Shown piece after piece: positions 8,358-17,038 of a stretch of 64,000 bases of DNA. How positions within the stretch are numbered: position 1 is the stretch's first letter; every line of letters starts with the position of its first letter. This DNA comes from Acidobacteriota bacterium (GTDB lineage: Bacteria; Acidobacteriota; Terriglobia; Terriglobales; Acidobacteriaceae), in NCBI GenBank assembly GCA_031296105.1, contig JARLGJ010000016.1, positions 1 to 64,000 of the forward strand. The letters are read 5' to 3'. Below the pieces are notes generated by a model, which worked only from the letters and a program-made list of their open reading frames with translations, was not told where the DNA came from and searched no databases. A program made the translations under genes and the position numbers.

Positions 8358-8921
8358 CTAATTAAGTTTCTTCACCAATCCGGCCACGTTGTCGGCGAAG
8401 TGGCGGATGGTGGCCACGCCTTCCTGGTCGTTCATGGCATCGCCCGGAGCCACGCCGAAGACCATGTTCCAGTAGGTCGAGCCGGGTACGATCATGTCGT
8501 TAATCAGGAAGAACATCAGCATTTCCTGCAGGGTCAGCGTCTGTCCGCCGCGGCGGGCCACGGCCACCGGGCCGCCCACCATGCCGGAGAGAAATTTGTC
8601 CGAGTTGCGCGAGACGTAGCCGATGCGCTGCAGGGCGCACATCACGTCTCCGCGGGCGGTGCCGAAATACACCGGCGCGCCCACGATCAGGCCCTGCGCG
8701 GTGCGCAGTTTCTCGATGATTTCGTTGAGGCCGTCATCGAGTTTGCAGTGACCCAGCTTGGCGCACTGGCGGCATCCCGAGCAGGATTCAATCTTCATTC
8801 CCGCCAGCGAGACGACTTCCGTTTCCACGCCTTTTTCCGTGATGCTCCGGGCGCACTCTTCCATGAGCTGCGCCGTGTTGCCGTGCGGCTTGGGACTGCC
8901 GCTGATCAGTATGACCTTCAT
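8358..8921 (-). CDS. Flavodoxin-fold FMN reductase with Isf-like cysteine motif
   Basis: The 187-residue protein opens with MKVILISGSPKPHGNT, the FMN phosphate-binding loop of the NADPH-dependent FMN reductase family. Near residues 46-58 it carries C-x2-C-x2-C-x5-C (CSGCRQCAKLGHC), then DDGLNEIIEKL and the GAPVYFGTARGDV segment that contacts the flavin. The compact cysteine spacing is what iron-sulfur flavoproteins (Isf) use for a 4Fe-4S cluster, although many flavodoxin-like reductases keep a similar but cluster-free set. I start at the internal ATG at 8921, since the longer frame adds 14 unrelated residues. The physiological partner is unknown. Confidence 0.85.
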   Translation of the reverse strand: MKVILISGSPKPHGNTAQLMEECARSITEKGVETEVVSLAGMKIESCSGCRQCAKLGHCKLDDGLNEIIEKLRTAQGLIVGAPVYFGTARGDVMCALQRIGYVSRNSDKFLSGMVGGPVAVARRGGQTLTLQEMLMFFLINDMIVPGSTYWNMVFGVAPGDAMNDQEGVATIRHFADNVAGLVKKLN

Positions 8922-9503
8922 GATTCCGTTTCTCCCCGGACTGCCAATGACTGGCGCACGCATCCTTAAGGGTGAGGCGCGCCTGGCTCGCAGTATAGTT
9001 CCTTGGTGGCCGGCGGATCAGTGCCGGGAGAAATCCGCAAGGAGCTTGCTGTACTCGCGGCTTTTTCAGATTTGCGCATGGCTTCGTATGCGCCGGCCCG
9101 GCAGGTCATGCAATCGACCGTGCCCGGGTGACCCGGTACGCACCAGCCGAGGATGGCGAGCTACGCGCAGGGGAGCCCGGGCGGGGAACACAGATCCGGC
9201 GCATCCGGCCAACAGTCATCCCTCCGGCCAAGACACCTCCTGTTGACATAAAACTTTTCCATATTTCCCGCGGGCAAAAGAAATCCACCGGCCTTTCGTA
9301 TTCATCTCTTTTTATTATTCGATATTTCATCAAAATTTATCCGAGACGGAATTCCATTCTGCTAAAAAGCAAGCAGTTAGACTGCCGTTCACTGAGCCGC
9401 AGGAGTCGATTGAGGATCTTCTGCTGAACCGACTTGCCTTCAAACGACTGAACCCTCTGCGGCTTATTACCAACCATGCACGTTTTCCACGAGGTTATGA
9501 ATC
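8922..9503. other. Gene-free stretch between the flavoprotein and the nuclease
   Basis: The left half is GC-rich and foldable; for example GCCCGGG near 9122 can pair with CCCGGGC near 9180. The right half (about 9245-9375) is markedly AT-rich compared with the rest of the window. TATACT on the minus strand (8992-8997) could be a -10 for the flavoprotein gene. The only minus-strand open frame (9106-9333) has poor codon content and no family resemblance, so I do not call it. The AT-rich patch probably holds the nuclease promoter, but no clean -35/-10 pair stands out. Confidence 0.4.
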
Positions 9504-12500
9504 TTGAAGACCCTGACACCGTTTCTTCTGAAGATGCGTGTGTTGTTCTTTCTGCTGCTGATTGTTCCAGCAGCGTTGGCGCAGCACATTGAAATTTCGC
9601 AGGTGTACGGCGGCGGCGGGAACTCCGGCGCGCCCTACACAAACGACTTCATCGAGCTTTACAACCCCACGGCCAGCGCCGTAAGCCTGAGCGGCTGGTC
9701 AGTGCAATACGCCTCGGCGGCGGGCACCACCTGGACCAACAAGACAAACCTGTCCGGCACGATTCCCGCCTATGGCTACTTCCTGGTTGCCGAAGCAAGC
9801 GGCAGCACCGGCTCGGCCCTGCCCACGGCCGACGTAACCGGCACCATCAACCTGAGCGGCACCGCTGGCAAAGTGGCGCTGGTGAACAGCACCACCGCGC
9901 TGACCAACGCGGGAGCCAGCAATGGCGTGCTCACCGGAGCCACCTGCCCAACCGCCACCACGGTGGTGGACTTTGTCGGCTATGGCACCACGGCAACCTG
10001 CTACGAAGGCACGGGCGCCGCCCCGGCTCCGAGTAACACCACGGCCGACATCCGCAACAGCAGCAACACCGATACCGACGTAAACAGCGTGGACTTTACG
10101 GCCGTGGCTCCCAACCCGCGCAACAGCAGTTCCACGGTACAGACCGGCGCACTGACGGCCAGCGGCGCGGCGACGCCTTCGGCGATTTACGCCGGCGACA
10201 GCACTTTGTTGACGGGGACCGTCACCCCGGGCACGTCCCCCACCAGCACGGGCATCACGGTAAATGCCGACCTTTCGAGCATCGGCGGCTCGTCCACGCA
10301 GAGCTTTTACGACGACGGCACCAACGGCGACGCAACCGCCGGCAACAACGTCTTCAGCTTTAGCATTGCGGTTCCCAGCAGCATTACCGGCACCAAGTCG
10401 ATTCCGGTAACCGTCACCGATGCGCAGGCGCGCACGGCTTCAACCACCATCGCGCTGACGGTGAATGCACCAGTTGCCTTCCACTACATCCACGAAATCC
10501 AGGGCACCAAGTCGCTGACGGCCCAGTCCATTTCGCCTTACGCCGGACAGACGGTGAAGACCTCCGGCATTGTCACCGGCGTGGGCAGCGTGGGCTTCTT
10601 CCTCCAGTCCAAGGATGCCGATGCCGATGCCAGCTCGCTGACGCCGGAAGGCATCTATGTGTACTGCGGCAGCGGCAAGGTTCCCACCACCGCGGTACTA
10701 GGCAACGAATTGCAGGTAACCGGTACGGTTGCCACTTATCCGGCGGCGACCGCCAGCCACACTCCGGCCACGGAATTGTCTTCGCCAACGATCACCCTGC
10801 TGACCACCGGCAATACGTTGCCCACAGCCGTGGACATCAGCGGTGCGCTGACCCCAACCGGCGGGCTTTACCAGTTGACGCCATATGAAGGCATGCGCGT
10901 CACCATCCCCTCGCTGACCACCATCAGCGGCACCGACGGCACGCTGACCGAAGCCTCCTGGACGACCTCCTCCAACGGCCAGTTCTACGCCGTCATTACC
11001 GGCACGGCACGGCCATTCCGCGAGGCGGGTATTGATATCCGCGACACCATCTCCGGCGCCCCGGCCAATGCCGCGCAGTTCGACGACAACCCCGAGCGCA
11101 TCCTGGTGGACTCGGACTTCCTGGGCGGCACCGCGCTGAACCTGACGACCGGCGCCGTGCTGGCAAACGTGACCGGCGTTCTGGACTTCACTTACAGCAG
11201 CGACTCGTATTACGACCCCAGCCGCCTGCTGCTTGATTCCTCGTACAGTTCGTCCAACGTCACCGCAGGCATGGCGGTTCAACCGGTCGACGCGGCGGCA
11301 GACGGTCAGTTCACCGTGGCAGCGTTCAACGTGGAACGCTTCTTCAACAGCAACTCCAGCGACAACGTGTACTACAATCCCCCAACCTCTACGACGGGCA
11401 CTTCTTCGGCGGTGAACATTTCGGCCGCCGGGTACACCACACGGCTCACAAAAGCTTCGTTGGCTATCCGCAACGTGCTGAACATGCCGGATATTGTTGC
11501 CCTGGAAGAAATTGAGAACCAGTCCGTGGCCGCCGATATCGCGGCCAAAATCAGCACCGACGCCGTGGCCGCCGGGCAGACCGACCCGCAGTATGTTGCC
11601 TATGGCACCGGCACCACCTACGCTCCCTACACCAATGACGTGGGCGGCATCTCGGTAGGCTTCCTGGTGAAGTCCACCAAGGTGAGCACCGATAGCGCCA
11701 CGGTAACGCAATACGGTGCGTCGAACACCTTTACCGATCCGCGCGACTCCTCGCAGGCGACGCTAAACGACCGGCCGCCGCTGGTTCTGCATGCCGGCAT
11801 CAAGCGCTCCGGCACTACGGATTACCCGGTCACGGTGATTGTCAACCACCTGCGCTCGCTGAGCAGTGTGAATGATGCGACCAGCGGCGCGTATGTGCGT
11901 CTGAAGAAGGAACTACAGGCTGAATTCCTGGCCAACCTGATACAGACCTTCCAGACCCAGGGCGAGCACGTTATTTCGGTCGGAGATTACAACGTCTTCG
12001 AGTTTTCCGACGGACTGACCGACGTGATGGCCACCGTAACCGGGCAGGGCTGCCTCAGTTCCACCCAGGTGATGCAGGTCGGCAACTGCACCCTGGTGAG
12101 TCCGGCCGTAACCGACCTGGTGACAACCCTGCCGGCGGCTAAACGCCAATCCTACGTGGAATACGGCAACGCGCAGGTTCTCGACCACATTGTCGTAACC
12201 AGCGACCTGGTCTCCAGCGCGAGTATCGAGTACGCTCACCTGGATTCCGACTTTCCGATTACGTTGTACAGCGATTCCACGACTCCTGCCCGCAGTTCAG
12301 ACCATGACGCCGCAGTGAGCTACTTTGCCCTGCCATCGGAGGCTTCGGCGGCGACTCTATCCTCGCCCACCAGTGGCGGCACGCTGAGCGGCACTTCCAC
12401 TACCTTCACCTGGACAGCCAACGGCTCGACTACCCCGGTCTATCTTTGGGTGGGAACGACCACCGGAGCCTACGACTTGGTGAACATTGGTCCCTTGAGC

Positions 12501-13499
12501 GGCACCAGCACCACCGTTACCCTGCCCACAAATGGTGCCACTGTCTACGCCACGCTGTGGTCCACCGTGAGTGGCAACCTGGTCTCCTCCTCGGCGACCT
12601 ACACCGAAGCCACACAGACTCCGGCGACGCTGACGACTCCCACCAGCAGCAGCACGTTAACCGGCGCTTCCACTACCTTCACCTGGACGGCTAACGGTTC
12701 GACTACCCCGGTTTATCTCTGGGTAGGAACGACTACCGGAGCCTACGACCTGGTAAACATTGGGCCGCTGGATGGAACCAGCACAACCGTCACCCTGCCG
12801 ACCAATGGCGCACCGGTGTACGCCACCCTGTGGTCCACCGTGAATGGATCGCTCGTCTCCTCCGCCGCAACCTACACCGAAGCGACGCTGAAGCCAGCCT
12901 CAATCACCTCGCCAGTGAGCAGCAGCACGCTGGGCGGCGCCTCCACTACCTTCACCTGGACAGCCAACGGCTCGACTACCCCGGTCTATCTCTGGGTGGG
13001 AACGACCACCGGAGCCTACGACCTGGTAAACATTGGGCCGCTGAATGGAACCAGCACAACCGTAACTCTGCCGACCAATGGTGCACCGGTGTACGCCACC
13101 CTGTGGTCTACCGTGAATGGATCGCTCGTCTCTTCCACCGCAACCTACACCCAGGCCAGCGTGGCTCCAGCGGCGCTGACCTCTCCAGCAGAGGGTTCGC
13201 AACTCAGTTCCACGCAAACCTTCACCTACGCCTACAACCAGTCCACCGATCCGGTTTACCTCTGGGTTGGTTCGACGGCCGGCGCACACGACGTGGTAAA
13301 CGTTGGACCGCTAACGGGTGGAACAGTTACGGTCAACCTGCCCACGGATGGAGCAACGGTCTACTTGACGCTGTGGTCCACGGTGAATGGCAATTTGACG
13401 GCGAAGAGCTACACGTACATGGATCCGGCGTCGGTGTCTTCCGCGATCTCGGGCGCAAGCCTCAGAACGAACACCACCCGCTCCACGGTGAAACGCTAA
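9504..13499 (+). CDS. Large secreted endonuclease/exonuclease (ExeM/NucH-like) with C-terminal tandem domains
   Basis: This 1331-residue secreted protein has a signal peptide ending near ...VPAALAQ and then a lamin-tail domain (IEISQVYGGGGNSGAPYTNDFIELYN, about residues 29-210). An Ig-like or choice-of-anchor stretch follows, then an OB-fold region (GIVTGVGSVGFFLQSKDAD, about 350-500). The endonuclease/exonuclease/phosphatase domain (about 600-950) carries AAFNVERFF, VALEEIENQ, NHLRSL, VISVGDYN and SSDHDAAV. Four 91-residue repeats end the protein. It is expected to degrade extracellular DNA with divalent metal. The start is a TTG at 9504 behind GAGG; the ATG at 9534 is an alternative that keeps the signal peptide. 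Confidence 0.88.
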   Translation: MKTLTPFLLKMRVLFFLLLIVPAALAQHIEISQVYGGGGNSGAPYTNDFIELYNPTASAVSLSGWSVQYASAAGTTWTNKTNLSGTIPAYGYFLVAEASGSTGSALPTADVTGTINLSGTAGKVALVNSTTALTNAGASNGVLTGATCPTATTVVDFVGYGTTATCYEGTGAAPAPSNTTADIRNSSNTDTDVNSVDFTAVAPNPRNSSSTVQTGALTASGAATPSAIYAGDSTLLTGTVTPGTSPTSTGITVNADLSSIGGSSTQSFYDDGTNGDATAGNNVFSFSIAVPSSITGTKSIPVTVTDAQARTASTTIALTVNAPVAFHYIHEIQGTKSLTAQSISPYAGQTVKTSGIVTGVGSVGFFLQSKDADADASSLTPEGIYVYCGSGKVPTTAVLGNELQVTGTVATYPAATASHTPATELSSPTITLLTTGNTLPTAVDISGALTPTGGLYQLTPYEGMRVTIPSLTTISGTDGTLTEASWTTSSNGQFYAVITGTARPFREAGIDIRDTISGAPANAAQFDDNPERILVDSDFLGGTALNLTTGAVLANVTGVLDFTYSSDSYYDPSRLLLDSSYSSSNVTAGMAVQPVDAAADGQFTVAAFNVERFFNSNSSDNVYYNPPTSTTGTSSAVNISAAGYTTRLTKASLAIRNVLNMPDIVALEEIENQSVAADIAAKISTDAVAAGQTDPQYVAYGTGTTYAPYTNDVGGISVGFLVKSTKVSTDSATVTQYGASNTFTDPRDSSQATLNDRPPLVLHAGIKRSGTTDYPVTVIVNHLRSLSSVNDATSGAYVRLKKELQAEFLANLIQTFQTQGEHVISVGDYNVFEFSDGLTDVMATVTGQGCLSSTQVMQVGNCTLVSPAVTDLVTTLPAAKRQSYVEYGNAQVLDHIVVTSDLVSSASIEYAHLDSDFPITLYSDSTTPARSSDHDAAVSYFALPSEASAATLSSPTSGGTLSGTSTTFTWTANGSTTPVYLWVGTTTGAYDLVNIGPLSGTSTTVTLPTNGATVYATLWSTVSGNLVSSSATYTEATQTPATLTTPTSSSTLTGASTTFTWTANGSTTPVYLWVGTTTGAYDLVNIGPLDGTSTTVTLPTNGAPVYATLWSTVNGSLVSSAATYTEATLKPASITSPVSSSTLGGASTTFTWTANGSTTPVYLWVGTTTGAYDLVNIGPLNGTSTTVTLPTNGAPVYATLWSTVNGSLVSSTATYTQASVAPAALTSPAEGSQLSSTQTFTYAYNQSTDPVYLWVGSTAGAHDVVNVGPLTGGTVTVNLPTDGATVYLTLWSTVNGNLTAKSYTYMDPASVSSAISGASLRTNTTRSTVKR
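12354..13430 (+). repeat. Four in-frame 273-bp tandem repeats in the nuclease gene
   Basis: Units start at 12354, 12627, 12900 and 13173, exactly 273 bp (91 codons) apart. Each encodes a beta-sandwich-like unit with T-L-x-x-P-T at the start, then TFTW, VYLWVGTT, DLVNIGPL, LPTNG and YATLWSTV. Units 1-3 are nearly identical at the nucleotide level; unit 4 is diverged and shorter. They probably form a stalk or a surface/carbohydrate-binding region. Confidence 0.92.
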
Positions 13500-13503
13500 C
13501 CAA

Positions 13504-13537
13504 ACAGGCTCCCGTGCTTTGGCAGGGGAGCCTGTTT
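13504..13537 (+). terminator. Rho-independent terminator of the nuclease gene
   Basis: CAGGCTCCC and GGGGAGCCTG pair around a short loop and are followed by TTTT, only a few bases after the nuclease stop codon. Confidence 0.85.
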
Positions 13538-13666
13538 TGCCTCTTGCCCTGCGGCTCATCCGCAGGGTTTTTCCTTTTGCGGCGGATATTCAAATACGTT
13601 CGTTGGGGCACGATTGAGGTGCCTGGGCTCATCACACATTGCACAGGAGCAATTGGCGGCATCGGA

Positions 13667-13696
13667 AAAGCCCGAGGCTGAACAGCCTCGGGCTTT
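13667..13696 (-). terminator. Hairpin downstream of tRNA-Ser
   Basis: GCCCGAGGCTG and CAGCCTCGGGC form an 11-bp stem with AAA/TTT flanks, so it can terminate in either direction. It sits about 30 bases past the 3' end of the minus-strand tRNA-Ser, which makes it the likely tRNA terminator. Confidence 0.75.
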
Positions 13697-13727
13697 AATA
13701 TTTATCAGTGCAGAATTAAAAAGTTGC

Positions 13728-13821
13728 TGGCGGAGAGAGAGGGATTCGAACCCTCGATAGAGCTTTAGGGCCCTATAACGGTTTAGCAAACCGCCGCCTT
13801 CAGCCTCTCGGCCATCTCTCC
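13728..13821 (-). tRNA. tRNA-Ser (anticodon GCU)
   Basis: On the minus strand the 94-base gene reads GGAGAGATGGCCGAGAGGC and so on. It has a long class II variable arm (TATAGGGCCC... region), the anticodon loop TTTGCTA giving GCU, the T-loop GGTTCGAATCCC, discriminator G and an encoded CCA. All of these are serine tRNA hallmarks. Confidence 0.97.
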
Positions 13822-13838
13822 GCGTGCTTGCTGGAGCG

Positions 13839-13844
13839 ATTATA
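13839..13844 (-). promoter_or_regulatory. -10 element of the tRNA-Ser promoter
   Basis: A perfect TATAAT on the minus strand lies about 18 bases upstream of the mature tRNA 5' end. A convincing -35 was not found at the standard spacing. Confidence 0.5.
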
Positions 13845-14035
13845 GCGGAAGGGTGACGATTTCACCTAATCCGCAAAAAGATTCCTTGTGGTGAATTTTG
13901 CGGCGAGCTTTCCACGAGCGCAGGGCACCTTCAATTGCATGAGAAATCACTATCCTGGCCCGTCGATCACACGCTGCGCGGCCCAGTCGGCGGCGGCTAC
14001 CCGTTACTATTCCGTCTTAGCAAAGCCGGTGCTGG

Positions 14036-14065
14036 CTGACTGCCAATGCTCCCGGGAGGTACAAT
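14036..14065 (+). promoter_or_regulatory. Candidate promoter of the SurA-like gene
   Basis: CTGACT (14036-14041) and TACAAT (14060-14065), 18 bases apart, precede the ATG at 14139 by about 75 bases. Both hexamers are close to sigma-70 consensus, but this is the only evidence. Confidence 0.4.
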
Positions 14066-14138
14066 AGGTCGAATTGTTTTACCAATTTTTCCGCGTACGT
14101 CCGGCTTACCCGGCTGGATCGGCGCGCCCCGGATCCGA

Positions 14139-15716
14139 ATGAAGAAGCTGCTGTTCCCGCTCATCGCCATCTGTGCCTTTGTCACCGTAGCCCCCGCGCA
14201 GCAGGATACGGTGGTTGAGGAGATCGTGGCGCGCGTTAACAACGCCATCATTACCCGCGCCGATCTGCGCCGCAATCAGGAGCAGACCGCGCAGGACTCG
14301 CGCGACCTTAACCTGACTCAGGAACAGATCGAACAGCGCGACGCCAACAGCCTGCGCGACCTGATTGACCAGCAGTTGCTGCTGCAAAAGGCCGCCGACC
14401 TTGGCATCTCCGCCGACGCCGACCTAGTCAAGCGCCTGGACGACATTCGCCGCGAGATGAAGGCCACCTCCATGGAAGACCTTCAGAAGCTCGCCGAACA
14501 GCAGGGCGTCAGCTTTGAAGAGTTCAAACAGAACACGAAGAACAACATCCTCACGCAGAAGGTGATTGGCTCCGAGGTGGGCAGCCACGTTCAGGTGTCG
14601 CGCGAGGAGACGCAGAAGTTCTATGAAGAGCACAAGGACGAGTTGAGCCGCCCCGAGCGCGAGCGGCTGAGCGAAATCCTGATTCCCAACGATCCCGCGG
14701 CCGCCAAGGCCGAAGCAGGGAAGGACAAGGAAAACGCTCTACAGCCGACGGCCGAACAGATTGCCGCGGCGCAGACCCGGGCCAGCGACATCTATCAGCA
14801 GTTGAAGACCGGAGCCAAGTTCGATGAACTTGCGCGCAAGGAGTCCGCGGGCGCAACCGCTGCGCAGGGCGGCGATCTTGGTTACTTCAAGCGCAAAGAT
14901 CTGGCCAGCGAACTGGCGGAGAAGACCTTCCCGCTGAAGGCCGGTGAATTCACCGAGCCCATACACACCCGTCAAGGCTTCATCATTTTGCGCGTCACCG
15001 ACCACATACAGGCCGGCACGCCCACCATGGACCAGGTCCGCGAGCAGATTCAGGAACAGCTCTACTCGCAGAAGATTCAGCCCGCGCTGCGCGCATATCT
15101 AACCAAGCTGCGCGTAGACGCCTACATCGATATCAAGCCCGGCTACAGCGACAGCGGCGCCAGCCCCTACCAGACCAAGCTGGTCTATACCTCGGACTCG
15201 GGCCCCAAGACGAAGCAAACCCGCGGCAAGCTCGGCGTGGGCCACAAGAAGACGGTGGTGGTCACCGGAGAAGATCGCCATCACAAGGGCACCGCCTTCC
15301 CGAAAAACACGTCGGACCTGGGTACGGCAAAGGCCGATGTGGACTCCAAGGAAAAGGCCGAGTTGGAGAAGAAGGCCGCAGCACAGGCCGCCGCCGCCAG
15401 GGCCAAGGCCGATGCTGAAGAAAAAGAACGGCTGAGCCACATGAGCAAGAAGGATCGCGAACGCTACCTTGCTCAGAAAAAGCGGAACGCGCAGTACAAG
15501 GCCAGCCTGGACAAAAAAGACCAGAAGCAGCGGCGCAAGGCGGAGAAGAAGGAAAAGCGCGAAGCGGCCATTCTGGCTTGGCGCGAGAAGGAAAATGCCA
15601 AGGCCATCGCCAAAGGCAGAACACCTCCTTACCCCACCAAGAGCGATGCGGAGAAAGCGGCGGAGACGTCCGATCCCACGGCTCCTCCGCAGAAGAAAAA
15701 GATCAACTGGTTCTAA
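14139..15716 (+). CDS. SurA-like periplasmic peptidyl-prolyl isomerase with a long basic C-terminal tail
   Basis: The 525-residue product starts with a signal peptide (MKKLLFPLIAICAFVTVAPA). A SurA-type N-terminal chaperone domain follows (VEEIVARVNNAIITRADL ... LIDQQLLLQKAADLGI, about residues 25-170), then a parvulin domain (about 175-330; ARKESAGATAAQGGDLGYFKR, TEPIHTRQGFIILRV). It probably helps fold outer-membrane proteins. The last 130 or so residues are extremely Lys/Ala/Glu-rich, likely a helical or disordered extension; E. coli SurA lacks it and instead has a second parvulin domain. The ATG at 14139 was chosen for the signal peptide. A terminator follows at 15739. Confidence 0.85.
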   Translation: MKKLLFPLIAICAFVTVAPAQQDTVVEEIVARVNNAIITRADLRRNQEQTAQDSRDLNLTQEQIEQRDANSLRDLIDQQLLLQKAADLGISADADLVKRLDDIRREMKATSMEDLQKLAEQQGVSFEEFKQNTKNNILTQKVIGSEVGSHVQVSREETQKFYEEHKDELSRPERERLSEILIPNDPAAAKAEAGKDKENALQPTAEQIAAAQTRASDIYQQLKTGAKFDELARKESAGATAAQGGDLGYFKRKDLASELAEKTFPLKAGEFTEPIHTRQGFIILRVTDHIQAGTPTMDQVREQIQEQLYSQKIQPALRAYLTKLRVDAYIDIKPGYSDSGASPYQTKLVYTSDSGPKTKQTRGKLGVGHKKTVVVTGEDRHHKGTAFPKNTSDLGTAKADVDSKEKAELEKKAAAQAAAARAKADAEEKERLSHMSKKDRERYLAQKKRNAQYKASLDKKDQKQRRKAEKKEKREAAILAWREKENAKAIAKGRTPPYPTKSDAEKAAETSDPTAPPQKKKINWF

Positions 15717-15738
15717 ACACGAGAAAGAGGTTGTGAAG

Positions 15739-15765
15739 AGCGCGGGCTGCGGCCTGCGCTTTTTG
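15739..15765 (+). terminator. Terminator after the SurA-like gene
   Basis: AGCGC pairs with GCGCT, extended by inner GGC/GCC pairs, and is followed by TTTTT about 25 bases past the stop codon. Confidence 0.7.
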
Positions 15766-15846
15766 CTGTTCGCGGGCGGGCGGCGCGGGAAGCCGGGAAG
15801 CACGCGCCCTCGGCGGACATACAATGGAGACGGAGACTTCTTCATC

Positions 15847-16971
15847 ATGCCGGAACACCGCATTTACCTGGACTTCAACGCCACTACGCCGCTTGCGCCT
15901 GAAGTTGCGCAGGCCATGTCCAACATCCTGGTGGACCCGTTTGGCAATCCTTCCAGCGGCCACTGGGCCGGACGTCCGGCGCGGCAGGCCGTGGACGCCG
16001 CACGCGCGCAGGTGGCCGCGTTGCTCGGCTGCCTCGACGACGAAGTGGTCTTTACCAGTGGTGGCAGTGAGAGCGACAACCTGGCGTTGAAGGGCGTGTT
16101 CTTCGCGCGCGGCGGGCCCGGCGCGCACATCGTTACCACGCAGGTGGAGCATCCGGCGATCCTTGAACCGTGCCGCTTTCTCGAGCGCCTTGGCGCACGA
16201 GTCACCGTGTTGCCCGTGGATGGCTACGGCCGCGTCGATCCCGAAGACGTGCGCCGCGCAATTACGCCGCAAACCATCCTCGTCTCCGTGATGCACGCCA
16301 ACAACGAGGTCGGCACCATCCAGCCCATCGCGGAGATCGCGCGCATCACCCGCGAGCACGGCGTGCTGCTGCACACGGATGCCGCGCAATCCGTGGGCAA
16401 GATCGCCACCCGCGTGGGCGAACTCGGCGTGGACCTGCTCACCGTGGCTGGACACAAACTCTATGCGCCCAAGGGCGTGGGCGCGTTGTACGTGCGCCGC
16501 GGCATCAAGCTGGAGCCTCTCATCCACGGCGCCGCGCACGAATCCGGCCGCCGCGCCGGCACGGAAAACATTCTGCTTGACGCCGCCCTGGGCGCGGCCT
16601 GCGAGTTGGCCGCACAGTGGATTGGGATGGACTCCTTGCGCGAACTGCGCGATCACTTTTGGCAGCAGTTGCAGGCGCGCTTCGGGGAGCGGGTGGTGCT
16701 GAACGGACACCCAACGGAGCGGCTGCCGAACACGCTGAACGTGAGCTTTGCGGGCAAGGTGGGCGCGGAAATTCTCGCGCGCATACCGGAGGTCGCGGCC
16801 TCCACCGGCTCGGCCTGCCACAGCGGCGAGATCATGCTCTCTCCGGTGTTGAAGGCCATGCAGGTGTCTCCTGAGACTGGCATGGGCGCGCTCCGCTTCA
16901 GCCTGGGCCGCAGCACCACGCGTCAGGAGATTGATGAAACAGTTGCGCGGCTGGCCGAGGTTGTGGCGTAG
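15847..16971 (+). CDS. Cysteine desulfurase (NifS/IscS family)
   Basis: This PLP enzyme converts cysteine to alanine and delivers sulfur for Fe-S clusters and thiolated cofactors. The 374 residues include YLDFNATTPL, the TSGGSESDNLALKG cofactor loop, VEHPAIL, HTDAAQSVGK, the PLP lysine in VAGHKLYAPKGVGALYVRRG, and the catalytic cysteine in STGSACHSG. No IscU, IscA or Suf genes are adjacent, so the acceptor cannot be told from context. The ATG at 15847 places the conserved start near residue 6; longer frames run into the terminator of the upstream gene. Confidence 0.93.
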   Translation: MPEHRIYLDFNATTPLAPEVAQAMSNILVDPFGNPSSGHWAGRPARQAVDAARAQVAALLGCLDDEVVFTSGGSESDNLALKGVFFARGGPGAHIVTTQVEHPAILEPCRFLERLGARVTVLPVDGYGRVDPEDVRRAITPQTILVSVMHANNEVGTIQPIAEIARITREHGVLLHTDAAQSVGKIATRVGELGVDLLTVAGHKLYAPKGVGALYVRRGIKLEPLIHGAAHESGRRAGTENILLDAALGAACELAAQWIGMDSLRELRDHFWQQLQARFGERVVLNGHPTERLPNTLNVSFAGKVGAEILARIPEVAASTGSACHSGEIMLSPVLKAMQVSPETGMGALRFSLGRSTTRQEIDETVARLAEVVA

Positions 16972-16994
16972 GCAATGTTTCACGCATAAACAAG

Positions 16995-17020
16995 AGGGAC
17001 GCTCGCGGGCGTCCCTTTTT
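16995..17020. terminator. Terminator between the convergent desulfurase and acyltransferase genes
   Basis: GGGACGC (16996-17002) pairs with GCGTCCC (17009-17015), and TTTTT follows on the plus strand. It ends the cysteine desulfurase transcript and may also block read-through from the opposing gene. Confidence 0.85.
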
Positions 17021-17038
17021 CCGCGACGCAGGGCGAGA

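Noticed and set aside
9110..9125. Possible sigma-54 promoter on the minus strand (GGGCACG...TTGCA)
   Set aside because: GG and GC are 11 bases apart instead of 10; sigma-54 promoters tolerate this poorly, and no shared dyad lies upstream.
9115..9200. Riboswitch-like GC-rich fold
   Set aside because: Compared by eye with cyclic-di-GMP, molybdenum-cofactor, TPP, guanidine and cobalamin consensus elements; none of the diagnostic cores is present.
9106..9333. 75-codon minus-strand ORF upstream of the flavoprotein gene
   Set aside because: It spans an abrupt AT-rich/GC-rich junction with inconsistent codon use and no family resemblance.
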